Shown here: one piece after another, positions 23,740 through 32,358 of the stretch | How positions within the stretch are numbered: the first letter of the stretch is position 1 | Layout of the letters: the number at the start of each line of letters is the position of its first letter | NCBI GenBank assembly: GCA_017535315.1 | Contig: JAFXUD010000053.1 | Coordinates: 1-32,358 of the forward strand | DNA: 32,358 bases | Origin: Victivallales bacterium | GTDB lineage: Bacteria; Verrucomicrobiota; Lentisphaeria; Oligosphaerales; Oligosphaeraceae | Direction of reading: 5' to 3' | The notes under the pieces: generated by a model | Databases searched by the model: none | The model's input: the letters and a program-made list of their open reading frames with translations, nothing else | Told to the model about the DNA's origin: nothing | Made by a program: the position numbers and the translations under genes

Positions 23740-25002
23740 ATGAAAACCACAGCTTTGCGCATCTATGGCAAAGAAGATCTACGTTTGGAAAGCTTTGAGC
23801 TTCCGCCCTGCGGCGATGACGGCATCATCGCGGAAGTCATCAGTGACTCGATATGCATGTCAAGCTTCAAGGCCGCTGAGCAGGGTGCCGCGCACAAGCG
23901 CGTCCCGAATGACTGCGCCACCAATCCAACCATCATCGGGCACGAGTTCTCTGGCCGCATCCTGGAAGTTGGCGCCAAGTGGGCCGACCAATTCAAGCCT
24001 GGCGACCGCTTCGGCATCCAGCCTGCCCTGATGTATCACGGCTCCCTGGACGCCCCTGGCTATTCCTTCCCGACCATCGGCGGCGATGCCACCTACATCC
24101 GCATCCCCTCTTGCGTGATGGAATCCAACTGCCTGCTGAACTACAAGGGCGACGCCTTCTACAAGGCCTCCCTCTCAGAGCCGATGAGCTGCTTGATTGG
24201 AGCCTGCCATGCCCATTACCACATCCCGCCAGCCACCTACAACCATGTCATGGGCATCAAGGAAGGCGGCAAAGTTGCCTGCCTCGCCTCCGCTGGCCCC
24301 ATGGGCAACGGCCTCATCGACTACCTCATCCACGGCCCACGTAAGCCTGGACTGATTGTGGTCACCGACATTGACGATGCCCGCCTCGCCCGTGCGGAAT
24401 CCATCCTCACCATCGAGGATGCGAAGGCCAATGGCATTAAGCTCGTCTATCTCAACACCAAATGCCCCGACGCCGTCGAGAAGCTCATGGCCCTGACGGA
24501 CGGCACAGGCTATGACGATGTCTTCGTGCTGGCTCCTGTCGCCCCCGTTGTCGAACAGGGTGACGCTATCCTTGGGCGCGACGGCTGCCTCGACTTCTTC
24601 GCTGGTCCGCTCGACCCCAAGTTCTCCGCCAAGTTCAACTTCTACAACGTCCACTATGCTGGCACGCACATCGTCGGCACCAGCGGCGGCACCACCGCCG
24701 ACATCAAGGAAGCGCTCGACCTTATGGGCAAGGGCCTTCTGAACCCCTCCATGATGATCACCCACGTCGGCGGCCTCACCGCCGCACGCGAAACCACCCT
24801 GAACCTCCCGAAGATTCCTGGTGGCAAGAAGCTCATCTATACCCACAAGGACTTCCCGTTGGCCGCCATCGCAGACTTCGCCGAACTCGGCAAGACCAAC
24901 CCCGTCTTCGCTGAACTGGATGCCGCCTGCAAGCGCAACAACGGTCTCTGGAACACCGAAGCAGAGAAGATCGTCCTTGAGAAGATGCCCGAAGTAAAGT
25001 GA
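23740..25002 (+). CDS. Zinc-dependent medium-chain dehydrogenase, L-sorbose-1-phosphate reductase-like
   Basis: 420 aa, long for an MDR enzyme; GGAG 7-8 nt before the ATG. GroES-like N-terminal half with catalytic zinc ligands Cys39 (SDSICMSSFK) and His68-Glu69 (TIIGHEFSG), and a third in LSEPMSCLIGA; then a Rossmann half with LASAGPMGNGLIDYL and VTDIDDARLARA. HKRVPNDCATNP before GHE is a hallmark, as I recall it, of SorE-like sorbose-1-phosphate reductases. The structural zinc loop with four Cys is absent, which is also usual in that group. It probably interconverts a keto-sugar (phosphate) and a polyol (phosphate) with NAD(P)H. The paired KDG kinase suggests hexuronate or keto-sugar metabolism. 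The stop codon runs into a tandem repeat. Confidence 0.8.
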   Translation: MKTTALRIYGKEDLRLESFELPPCGDDGIIAEVISDSICMSSFKAAEQGAAHKRVPNDCATNPTIIGHEFSGRILEVGAKWADQFKPGDRFGIQPALMYHGSLDAPGYSFPTIGGDATYIRIPSCVMESNCLLNYKGDAFYKASLSEPMSCLIGACHAHYHIPPATYNHVMGIKEGGKVACLASAGPMGNGLIDYLIHGPRKPGLIVVTDIDDARLARAESILTIEDAKANGIKLVYLNTKCPDAVEKLMALTDGTGYDDVFVLAPVAPVVEQGDAILGRDGCLDFFAGPLDPKFSAKFNFYNVHYAGTHIVGTSGGTTADIKEALDLMGKGLLNPSMMITHVGGLTAARETTLNLPKIPGGKKLIYTHKDFPLAAIADFAELGKTNPVFAELDAACKRNNGLWNTEAEKIVLEKMPEVK

Positions 25003-25107
25003 TTAGTTATTAGTGGTTAGTGTTTAGTGGACAATGTCACTAAAAACTAACCATCAACTAAACACTAAATACTAACTAACCCCTAATCACTAACCACTAA
25101 CCACTCA
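25003..25107. repeat. TTAGT/ACTAA heptad repeat with inverted arms
   Basis: Left part (from 25001): GATTAGT, TATTAGT, GGTTAGT, GTTTAGT in 7-nt register. Right part: ACTAAAC, ACTAAAT, ACTAACT and ACTAACC-type units up to 25104. The right half is the reverse complement of the left in style and partly in sequence, so a long imperfect hairpin is possible. It fills the whole gap between the dehydrogenase stop and the DUF1846 ATG, leaving no Shine-Dalgarno site. Confidence 0.88.
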
Positions 25108-26619
25108 ATGTCTGCCTTTGACAACGACCGCTATCTTGCCGCCCAGAAGAAATCCATCCTGGCCCGCGTAAATGCATCTAAAAACCGCCTGTATCTTGAA
25201 TTCGGTGGCAAGCTCATAGGAGACTTGCACGCATCGCGCGTATTGCCTGGCTATGACCCAAACGTCAAAATCCGTCTTCTGAAGGAATTGAGCAGCAAGG
25301 CCGACATCATCATCTGCATCCATGCAGGGGACATTGAGGAACACAAGGTCCGTGCTGATCTCGGCATCACCTACGACAAGGAGGCACTGCGCCTCATTGA
25401 CGAACTGCGCAACAACGGTGTCGATGTGACAGCCGTCGTCATCACGCGGTTCAATGGCGAATCAGGGGCGCTGGCTTTCCAGAAGAGCCTATCTTCCAAT
25501 GGCATCGCAGTATATCTTCATCGCGGCATCGAAGGCTACCCGATGGACGTTGATCACGTGGTCAGTGACGCTGGCTTCGGCTCCAATCCATACATTCCTG
25601 TGACGCAGCCGCTGGTCGTCGTCACGGGGCCTGGCCCCAACTCGGGAAAAATGGGCACCTGCCTCTCCCAGATGTATCATGAATACAAGCGTGGAAACAT
25701 CGCACACTATGCAAAGTTCGAGACCTTCCCCGTCTGGAACCTACCATTGAACCATCCCGTCAATCTCGCATACGAAGCGGCAACCGCCGATTTGCGCGAC
25801 ATGAACGCGATGGACTTCTTCCACTTTGATGCATATGGCAAGATGGCCGTCAACTACAACCGTGACCTGCAGGCCTTCCCTCTGCTCCGCACTGTTTTCC
25901 AGCGGATTATCGGTGAAGAGTGCTGGTACAAGTCCCCGACGGACATGGGTGTGAACTGCATCAAAGAGGGCATTGTGGATGACGCAGCCGTCTCCAAGGC
26001 GGCAAACGAGGAGATTGCTCGCCGCTACTACCGCGCATACGCAGACTACAAGCTGGGGCGCGCTTCCGCCATGACCATCGCGCGAATGCAGGAAGTCGCA
26101 GCCAAGGCCAACATCGACGTGGAGAACCGCGACGTGGTCGTAGCCTCCAGAAAGGCCGCTGCTGAGGCAAAGGAAAAAGGCAAGGGCAACAAGGGAATAT
26201 TCTGCGGGGCCGCCATCAAACTTCAGGACGGTACCATTGTCACGGGCAAGAACAGCCCGTTGATGCACTCCGCATCCAGCATGATTCTCAATGCGGTCAA
26301 ACAACTTGCGGGCATCCAAGACGACCACCACCTTCTCCTGCCCGAGATACTCGAATCCATCGCCAATTTCAAGGATTCACTTGGTGCTGTCCGCTCGCCT
26401 GGCCTGGATGTCAGCGAGACGCTTATCGCGCTGGTCATCAGCGCCAACTCCGACAAGATGGCGCAAAAAGCGCTCTCCTGCCTCTCGGCCCTGCGTGGCT
26501 GCGATCTCCATTTAACCCACATTCCATCGGCGGGTGATGATGCGGGCCTCCGCAGGCTGGGTTGCCTCTTCACATACGACCCTGTGCCGCCCACTAAAAA
26601 ACTGTTTATGGAAAACTGA
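25108..26619 (+). CDS. DUF1846 (UPF0371) family protein
   Basis: 503 aa, the normal length. MSAFDNDRYLAAQKKSI followed by LYLEFGGKLIGDLHASRVLP and IIICIHAGDIEEHKVRADLG are diagnostic of DUF1846, as is TGPGPNSGKMGTCLSQMYHE (about 171-190), which looks like a nucleotide-binding P-loop (GPGPNSGK). Members are soluble cytoplasmic proteins whose structure is known but whose reaction is not. The ATG is fixed by the family N-terminus; directly upstream is a heptad repeat and no ribosome-binding site, which is unusual. The downstream mfd gene starts 8 nt after the stop, so the two are co-transcribed. Confidence 0.9.
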   Translation: MSAFDNDRYLAAQKKSILARVNASKNRLYLEFGGKLIGDLHASRVLPGYDPNVKIRLLKELSSKADIIICIHAGDIEEHKVRADLGITYDKEALRLIDELRNNGVDVTAVVITRFNGESGALAFQKSLSSNGIAVYLHRGIEGYPMDVDHVVSDAGFGSNPYIPVTQPLVVVTGPGPNSGKMGTCLSQMYHEYKRGNIAHYAKFETFPVWNLPLNHPVNLAYEAATADLRDMNAMDFFHFDAYGKMAVNYNRDLQAFPLLRTVFQRIIGEECWYKSPTDMGVNCIKEGIVDDAAVSKAANEEIARRYYRAYADYKLGRASAMTIARMQEVAAKANIDVENRDVVVASRKAAAEAKEKGKGNKGIFCGAAIKLQDGTIVTGKNSPLMHSASSMILNAVKQLAGIQDDHHLLLPEILESIANFKDSLGAVRSPGLDVSETLIALVISANSDKMAQKALSCLSALRGCDLHLTHIPSAGDDAGLRRLGCLFTYDPVPPTKKLFMEN

Positions 26620-26627
26620 GCAATTTC

Positions 26628-29600
26628 TTGAAAGACTGGCGCACAACATTCCGCAAATGGAGCACGCAGGAACTGCCTCAAGGCAGATTTCGCATGCTGT
26701 TGTTTGACGACACGCTTGTGCCGCTTGCAATTGCCACTACCGTATCCAGCCGCCAGGGAAGCGTTCTGGTGGTGCTGCCTGATTCAGCGGAGCTGGAATC
26801 CACGGCCTCCAGCCTCTCCACCCTTCTTCAGTTGACTGGCGAGAAACGCCCTATCATCCCCATGCCCGAAGTCGATTCGGAGCGGCAGATTTGGATACCC
26901 GAAAACGAGGCAGAACGCTGCGCGTCCCTTCAGTGCCTGATTGACAAGACACCCTCCATCTATCTGACAACCCCCGCTGTCCTCCTTTCTAAGACAATCG
27001 CCCCCAAATATTTCAAGTCTCAGAGTTTCACCTTGCGCAAAGGGGACACCATTTCCCCTACAGAACTTGCCAAAAAACTGGTTGACTTGGACTATGACAA
27101 TGAGGTGGAGGTCTATGAGCCTGGCGAATTCTCACGACGTGGCGGCATATTTGACGTCTATTCCCCGCTCTATGACGCCCCTATCCGCATTGAGTTCTGG
27201 GGAGACGAAGTGGATTCACTTCGCTTTTTCATGCCCGACACCCAGCGTTCCTTCAAAGATGCCCCAGAGCTGAAAATCATTCCCAGGGGGACAGCAGTCC
27301 TGGATGCCGAGGAGAAATACACCTCCTACGTGAAGGACTTCTTTCCAAAGGAAATCTGCACCTTCCTCGTCAATCCCGCAGAAATAGCGAATCATGTTGC
27401 CACCTTCCACACAACCGACATGTCTGAACGGTGGCAGGAATTGCACTCTTCCTTCCGCAAGCCCATTGACTTCGTCATCCGCGCCGATGACGGCCTGGCG
27501 GAGATGGACAAGGTACCATCCGTCAGGCTCTCGGCCCTGAGCCTTGCATCAGAGCTTGCCGACACCATGCCCGAACTTGGCGACGGTGCCACCGTATGGC
27601 ACTGGCAACAGCTTCGTGATTCCATCCGCCGCTGGACCTCGACCAAGCACACGGTCGTGGCGTGCTGCTCGGAAAAGGGCGAAGTCGAACGCTTCCGCCA
27701 GTTGCTGAAGGAGGATGTTTCCGCAGCCTCCCTGCCTGTCATCATCGAACACCAGCCTCTTTCCGAGGGTCTTCTGCTTCCTGATGCTCGCCTAGTTCTT
27801 TTAAGTTCACATGAGCTTTTCGGACGCAAGGCAAAGACGAAGCGCAAAAAGTTAATCGACTACAAGCACGACGTCTCCCTTTCTGGCAATATTGAGATAG
27901 ACGAGGGGGCATACGTCGTCCATATCACCCATGGCATTGCCATCTTCAGAGGCATCAAGCAACTTGAAATCAACGGCGACCTCCAGGAGGTGATGGAGCT
28001 TGAGTTCGCCGATGAAGTCAAGCTCTTCGTTCCGCTGGAGGAGGCGTTCCTGGTTAGCCGATACCTCGGCGCAGGCAAAGCGCAGCCCGTACTGAGCAAA
28101 ATCAACGGCAACGCGTGGAGGAACGCAAAGGCAAACGCGGAAAACGCCGCCCTTGACTTGGCCGCTGAGCTCATCCGCACGGAGGCGATGCGTCAGACAT
28201 CAGACGGCCACTCCATGAAGCCCGTCGTGGAATGGGAAACCTCTTTTGCCAATTCCTTCCCCTACAAGGAAACCCCCGACCAGGAGGAGGCAATCCGTGC
28301 AGTCCTGGAGGATTTGGAAAACCCGAAGCCGATGGACCGCCTCCTCTGCGGCGATGTCGGCTACGGCAAGACCGAGGTTGCCATCCGAGCCGCATTCCGC
28401 GCTGTTCTCAACGGCAAACAGGTTGCCGTACTTGTCCCGACCACCATTCTTGCGCAGCAGCACTATCAGACTTTTCGTGAAAGAATGGCGGAATACCCTG
28501 TCTCCATCGACCTCATCAGCCGTTTCCGTACATCAAAGGAGACGAAGGAGATACTTGCGAAAGCCGCCAGCGGGGAAGTCGATATCCTCATCGGCACACA
28601 CCGCATCATCCAGAAGGATGTCCATTTTCGCTCCTTGGGACTGTTGATTATCGACGAGGAGCAGCGCTTCGGCGTCGCCCATAAGCAGCGGCTGAAGAGC
28701 ATGAGAGCCGATTTGGACATCTTGACCATGACGGCAACTCCTATTCCGCGCACCCTCTATTTCAGTTTGTCTGGCATCCGCAACCTCAGCACTATCATGA
28801 CCGCCCCCGTCGATAGGCTCCCCGTCACAACGGTCGTGGCCGCGTTCGACAAGGAGTTGATACGCATGGCCATCACACGCGAAATCGAGCGAAAAGGCCA
28901 GGTTTTCTTCCTCTACAACCGCGTGGCGACCATTGCCAAGATGTGCGAGACCATCCGCGAACTGGTTCCACAGGCGCGCTGCGAGTTTGCTCATGGTCAG
29001 ATGGCGGACGGTGAACTGGAGAAGGTGATGGTGCGCTTTGTACGGGGCGACATTGACGTGCTGGTCTGCACGACGATTATCGAAAGCGGTGTGGACATCC
29101 CGAACGTCAACACCATCCTCATCGACCGCGCCGATCGCTTCGGTCTCTCCGAACTCTACCAACTGCGGGGACGCGTCGGGCGGCACATCCGCCAGGCATA
29201 CGCCTATCTGCTCCTGCCCCCCATGGGCGCCCTGCCCCAGAACGCACGCGAACGGCTTGCCGCCATCCGCCGCTACACGCACCTTGGCGCAGGCTTCAAA
29301 CTCGCTATGCGCGACATGGAGATTCGCGGCGCAGGCAATATCCTTGGCACGGAACAAAGTGGACACATCTCGGCAGTCGGCTTTGAACTCTATTGCCAGC
29401 TCCTGAAAGATGCCGTCAAAGGACTGACTGACGCCAAGAAAAATGCTCCGCCTCCCAGATGCAAGGTTTCCCTAGACCGAATCACCTACGCCATCGAATC
29501 CACCTCGGGGCGGACACCCATCAGCTTCCCGCCCTCCTACATAGCCGACCTGAACGAACGTCTCGCCTTCTACAAGAAACTGAACGCCGTCACGACGGAG

Positions 29601-29867
29601 CCTGAACTGGAGATGCTGCGCAGCGAACTCATCGACCGTTTTGGCAAACTCCCACAGGTCTCAGTTGATCTACTCTATTTCACATCCATTCGAATTCAGG
29701 CGCAGCAACTCCATCTTGTCAGCGTCTCCAGCCTGAATGGACGAATCCTGATCGAGACCACAAAGGGGCTTTACAGAGATTCACACGGTCAAATCCCCGT
29801 TTCCAATGCCCACAACGGACGGCAGCAAATCGCCGAAATCCTCGCTTTATTAAACAAACTACGTTAA
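26628..29867 (+). CDS. mfd: Transcription-repair coupling factor Mfd
   Basis: 1079 aa, slightly short for the family. The start is a TTG 8 nt after the DUF1846 stop; no in-frame ATG occurs before residue 24, where conserved sequence has begun. ATP-driven translocase that removes stalled RNA polymerase and recruits UvrA. UvrB-like N-terminal module (SRRGGIFDVYSP, about 168-178), CarD-like RNA polymerase-interaction domain (YVVHITHGIAIFRG, from about 425), superfamily 2 helicase with Walker A GDVGYGKT (575-582) and DEEQ (676-679), MTATPIPRTL, then IIESGVDIPNVNTI and the QLRGRVGR motif VI. The TRCF C-terminal domain covers about 960-1060. All catalytic residues appear intact. Confidence 0.96.
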   Translation: MKDWRTTFRKWSTQELPQGRFRMLLFDDTLVPLAIATTVSSRQGSVLVVLPDSAELESTASSLSTLLQLTGEKRPIIPMPEVDSERQIWIPENEAERCASLQCLIDKTPSIYLTTPAVLLSKTIAPKYFKSQSFTLRKGDTISPTELAKKLVDLDYDNEVEVYEPGEFSRRGGIFDVYSPLYDAPIRIEFWGDEVDSLRFFMPDTQRSFKDAPELKIIPRGTAVLDAEEKYTSYVKDFFPKEICTFLVNPAEIANHVATFHTTDMSERWQELHSSFRKPIDFVIRADDGLAEMDKVPSVRLSALSLASELADTMPELGDGATVWHWQQLRDSIRRWTSTKHTVVACCSEKGEVERFRQLLKEDVSAASLPVIIEHQPLSEGLLLPDARLVLLSSHELFGRKAKTKRKKLIDYKHDVSLSGNIEIDEGAYVVHITHGIAIFRGIKQLEINGDLQEVMELEFADEVKLFVPLEEAFLVSRYLGAGKAQPVLSKINGNAWRNAKANAENAALDLAAELIRTEAMRQTSDGHSMKPVVEWETSFANSFPYKETPDQEEAIRAVLEDLENPKPMDRLLCGDVGYGKTEVAIRAAFRAVLNGKQVAVLVPTTILAQQHYQTFRERMAEYPVSIDLISRFRTSKETKEILAKAASGEVDILIGTHRIIQKDVHFRSLGLLIIDEEQRFGVAHKQRLKSMRADLDILTMTATPIPRTLYFSLSGIRNLSTIMTAPVDRLPVTTVVAAFDKELIRMAITREIERKGQVFFLYNRVATIAKMCETIRELVPQARCEFAHGQMADGELEKVMVRFVRGDIDVLVCTTIIESGVDIPNVNTILIDRADRFGLSELYQLRGRVGRHIRQAYAYLLLPPMGALPQNARERLAAIRRYTHLGAGFKLAMRDMEIRGAGNILGTEQSGHISAVGFELYCQLLKDAVKGLTDAKKNAPPPRCKVSLDRITYAIESTSGRTPISFPPSYIADLNERLAFYKKLNAVTTEPELEMLRSELIDRFGKLPQVSVDLLYFTSIRIQAQQLHLVSVSSLNGRILIETTKGLYRDSHGQIPVSNAHNGRQQIAEILALLNKLR

Positions 29868-29923
29868 TTTCCCCATAACACCGCGATGCTTTCCGCGTCG
29901 CGCACACAACAAGGAGGCAAATC

Positions 29924-32290
29924 ATGTTACGAACCACCCTACTCTGTGTCCTGCTCGCCACCATTCTGGTATCCAGTGCAACGGCGCAACAATCGGAGAA
30001 CATTATGGAAATCAGCAAGACAAAACCTGTTCCCATTGTATTGGCTAAAGAGGCCTCCGCCTCGGAAAAATCCGCTGCCAAGGAGCTCCAGAACTACCTG
30101 CGCAAGATAACAGACGCAGAATGCCCCATCGTAGAAGTCGCGCCAGCACCTGCCATTCACATCGGCCCCACGGAGCTTGCAAAAGAGGCAATTGCCGACT
30201 ACGCCTCCCTTGGACGCGAAGAGTGGGTTATCAAGAGCTACAACGGGAACCTCATCCTCGCGGGTGGTCGTCCTCGCGGTACCCTCTACGCCGTCTATGA
30301 GTTTCTTGAACAGCAGGGAGTTATTTGGCCTGCCCCCACATTGGACTATGTCCCCAGGCTTTCTTTCCTCCTCATTCCACCCGTTGACCAGCGCAACAAG
30401 CCCGCATTTCTCATACGCGGCATCTATACCTCCGCCCCAATGAACTCGGCTGAAGCGTACACGTTCCTGGTGCGGAACAAGATGAATAATGACATGAGGG
30501 CGCCGATTGAGATGGGCGGCATGGACAACTTCGGCAGACCCAAGGGCTGCCACACCTTCTTCGCCTACTCGAAACCAGACTGGCCAGATGAATGGTTCGC
30601 TATGAATGGCAAGGGCGAACGCGTCCGCTCCACAAGTGCCAATTCAGGTCAGCTCTGCCTCACCAATCCCGATCTGCGCAAAGCCATGGTTGCACGCCTG
30701 AAGGAGTTCATCGCCGAAGACCGCAAGACTATTCCGCAGGAAATCTGGCCATTCATCTACGACATCAGCCACAACGATACAGGTGGCCAATGCCAATGCC
30801 CTGACTGCAAGGCTTTTGCAGAGCGTGAAGGCAGCTACAGCGGCCCTATGATTGACTTTGTCAACTCCATCGCCAACGAAATCGTAAAGGAGTACCCAGA
30901 AATCTACGTCCAGACCTTCGCCTACACCTGGACGCTGGACGCACCCAAGACCATACGCCCTGCAAAGAACGTCCTTGTCCGCGTCTGCAAGCTAGGTTGC
31001 GAGTTCCTGCCCAGCGGCAAGGCGGACACGCAGTTTCCCAACGTCCATCCGCGCAACAAAGACTATTACGGCAACTTTATGAAGTGGGCGGCCATCGCCG
31101 ACAATATCGCCATCTGGGACTACTGGATTGTTTACAGAAGACAGTACCAGCCACCCTATCTCAACGCCCGCAACCTCCAGCAGGATATGGTATTGTACCG
31201 CAACAACCATGTGAAGACCCTCTTTGTGGAAAACGAATCCTTCTCCGACACCAGCTTTGCGCAGTTCAAGCTCTGGTTCGGCCTGAAGATGCTCCAGAAC
31301 CCCGACCAGTCGTATGACACCCTGGCAGACAAGTTCTGTAAGGCCTATTACGGCCCAGCCGCAAAACTAATGCGCGAATACATGGACTACCTGCAGCAGC
31401 GCGAAATCGATGCGGACTTTCCCATCGGTCGAGGCACGATTTTCAGTTTCGCAAACATGCCTGGAGCTGAAAAAAGGGATGACATCCTCCCCTACACGGA
31501 CCGCGACTTCTTCGAGAAATCCAACGCCCTGCTGGACGCGGCGGAACGTCGCAGCAACGGCAACCCCGTGTTCTCGCAGAATGTCCGCCGCGAGCGCATA
31601 CCTGTCGATATCACGCTCATCAACTCCTTTGCCAGATACCAGGAGGATACGCCTGTTGGAAGCCTGATTCCTCCCACGCTGGAGGCACTTGTCACGCGCT
31701 ACTCGGACAACTACCTCGACAACATCAAATACTACTTCGACTCCCCTGTTTTCTCCAAAAATCCTGGACGCATCACCTACATCAAGGCAAAGATGGAGCA
31801 AAACAAGATATCCCTCACGAATCCCGAAGATTCCCTGCCCGAGCAATTCAAAGGGAAGAACGCAGTTGAATTCAACTGGGCCATGTTCAGCGAGAGGGAG
31901 GTTATCCACGACAAGGACGCATACGGTGAACACGCGAAGAAACTGCCAGGTAGCACCAGCCTCGAATTCCACAAGCTCCCCTTCAAAATGGGCCTCTACA
32001 CAGTAGAGACAAAGACTTTCCACACCACATACGAGCTGCCCGAAGACAAGATTCCACAGGACGAAAAGTACCACTGGTACACCCTCGGCAAGTTCGAAAT
32101 CACTCCACGCACCTACATCTGGTTCCACTGGACCTGGCGCCTCCAGCAGTACGTTGACAGCGTCTTTGTCAAAGACGGCGACAACTTCTGGAACATCCAC
32201 GTCTCCGTCAAACTCACAGGCGAGCCCTATGTAAAAGGTTCTAAGTCAGAACCACGTGTTCTGGTCGATAGGATCATCCTGACAAAATAA
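29924..32290 (+). CDS. Secreted DUF4838 (alpha-glucuronidase-like) protein
   Basis: 788 aa; AAGGAGG 6 nt before the ATG. Signal peptide at 1-21 (LLCVLLATILVSSATAQ), so exported. Residues about 30-135 form a GH67/GH20-type N-terminal domain (ASEKSAAKELQNYLRKIT, then LILAGGRPRGTLYAVYEFLE). The central DUF4838 domain contains FIYDISHNDTGGQCQCPDC with a Cys cluster, FVNSIANEI, and IWDYWIVYRRQYQPP, typical of this TIM-barrel-like family. The last 250 residues form an extra strand-rich module I do not recognise. DUF4838 proteins are abundant in PVC and Bacteroidetes glycan loci and are suspected glycosidases. It is transcribed separately or with mfd (56-nt gap). Confidence 0.85.
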   Translation: MLRTTLLCVLLATILVSSATAQQSENIMEISKTKPVPIVLAKEASASEKSAAKELQNYLRKITDAECPIVEVAPAPAIHIGPTELAKEAIADYASLGREEWVIKSYNGNLILAGGRPRGTLYAVYEFLEQQGVIWPAPTLDYVPRLSFLLIPPVDQRNKPAFLIRGIYTSAPMNSAEAYTFLVRNKMNNDMRAPIEMGGMDNFGRPKGCHTFFAYSKPDWPDEWFAMNGKGERVRSTSANSGQLCLTNPDLRKAMVARLKEFIAEDRKTIPQEIWPFIYDISHNDTGGQCQCPDCKAFAEREGSYSGPMIDFVNSIANEIVKEYPEIYVQTFAYTWTLDAPKTIRPAKNVLVRVCKLGCEFLPSGKADTQFPNVHPRNKDYYGNFMKWAAIADNIAIWDYWIVYRRQYQPPYLNARNLQQDMVLYRNNHVKTLFVENESFSDTSFAQFKLWFGLKMLQNPDQSYDTLADKFCKAYYGPAAKLMREYMDYLQQREIDADFPIGRGTIFSFANMPGAEKRDDILPYTDRDFFEKSNALLDAAERRSNGNPVFSQNVRRERIPVDITLINSFARYQEDTPVGSLIPPTLEALVTRYSDNYLDNIKYYFDSPVFSKNPGRITYIKAKMEQNKISLTNPEDSLPEQFKGKNAVEFNWAMFSEREVIHDKDAYGEHAKKLPGSTSLEFHKLPFKMGLYTVETKTFHTTYELPEDKIPQDEKYHWYTLGKFEITPRTYIWFHWTWRLQQYVDSVFVKDGDNFWNIHVSVKLTGEPYVKGSKSEPRVLVDRIILTK

Positions 32291-32323
32291 GAGGTGACGA
32301 CAACCACAATAATTGCCCTGAAA

Positions 32324-32358
32324 GGGACGGGAGGGATAGGAGGGACGGGAGGGACAGG
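32324..32358. repeat. Nonamer short tandem repeats at the right edge
   Basis: GGGACGGGA, GGGATAGGA, GGGACGGGA, GGGACAGG in strict 9-nt register, preceded by TTGCCCTGAAA. Same family as 1-99 but in opposite orientation. It runs off the window end, so the full length is not visible. Confidence 0.85.

Noticed and set aside
31367-32200. Long minus-strand frame of 277 codons opposite the DUF4838 gene
   Set aside because: Opposite-strand shadow of a well-supported gene; no ribosome site and no recognisable domain. The same holds for the frames at 28533-29366, 24175-24846, 9696-10328 and 5902-6501.

Overview
The window looks like chromosomal DNA of a PVC-group bacterium, most likely a Lentisphaerae (Victivallales-like) carbohydrate degrader. 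The grounds are the tandem pseudopilins with the [21 protein letters not shown]-terminus and a C-terminal DGH-type motif, the HTH-EIIA fusion also known from Chlamydiae, a secreted DUF4838 protein, a large GH9 protein, and intergenic GC-rich palindromes of a kind I recall from PVC genomes. The assignment is an inference from gene content. No rRNA, tRNA, transposase or CRISPR was seen.

Layout. 1-3.7 kb (minus): a secreted CBM-GH9 glycoside hydrolase followed after 1 nt by a small secreted beta-sandwich protein. 3.9-5.6 kb (plus): two tandem pseudopilins ending in an intrinsic terminator. 5.8-7.4 kb (plus): a stand-alone acyl-CoA ligase with its own terminator. 7.5-8.5 kb: an AT-rich patch with an HTH regulator (minus). 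8.6-9.4 kb: a SAM methyltransferase (minus), divergent from two class C beta-lactamase-fold serine hydrolases (9.6-11.75 kb, plus). 11.8-13.8 kb (minus): a glycyl radical enzyme with an unusual active-site motif and no activase nearby. 14.3-20.0 kb (plus): a tightly packed run of hydroxypyruvate isomerase-like protein, Gfo/Idh/MocA oxidoreductase, HTH-PTS EIIA fusion, TadA, a NodB-like protein and a beta-CASP RNase. 20.1-32.3 kb (plus): an EF-hand membrane protein, KDG kinase, a sorbitol/sorbose-phosphate-type dehydrogenase, DUF1846, Mfd and a secreted DUF4838 protein.

How it fits together (inference): secreted GH9 and DUF4838 proteins attack plant or host glycans. Hyi-like isomerase, Gfo/Idh oxidoreductase, KDG kinase and the zinc dehydrogenase would process the resulting sugars and sugar acids. 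The EIIA-HTH protein could tie expression to phosphotransfer state. TadA, the beta-CASP RNase and Mfd are housekeeping genes interleaved in the same direction.

The most striking non-gene signal is a set of intergenic short tandem repeats with strict 7- or 9-nt periods: GACNNNG heptads at 3734 and 15121, TTAGT heptads at 25003, and GGGACNGGA nonamers at both window ends in opposite orientation. There are also a GC-rich multi-hairpin element at 13991-14138 and small palindromic elements sharing a GAGGTWATTTCAAAA end. The best candidate for new enzymology is the glycyl radical enzyme; the best candidate for an undescribed cell-envelope component is the EF-hand/three-TM protein.
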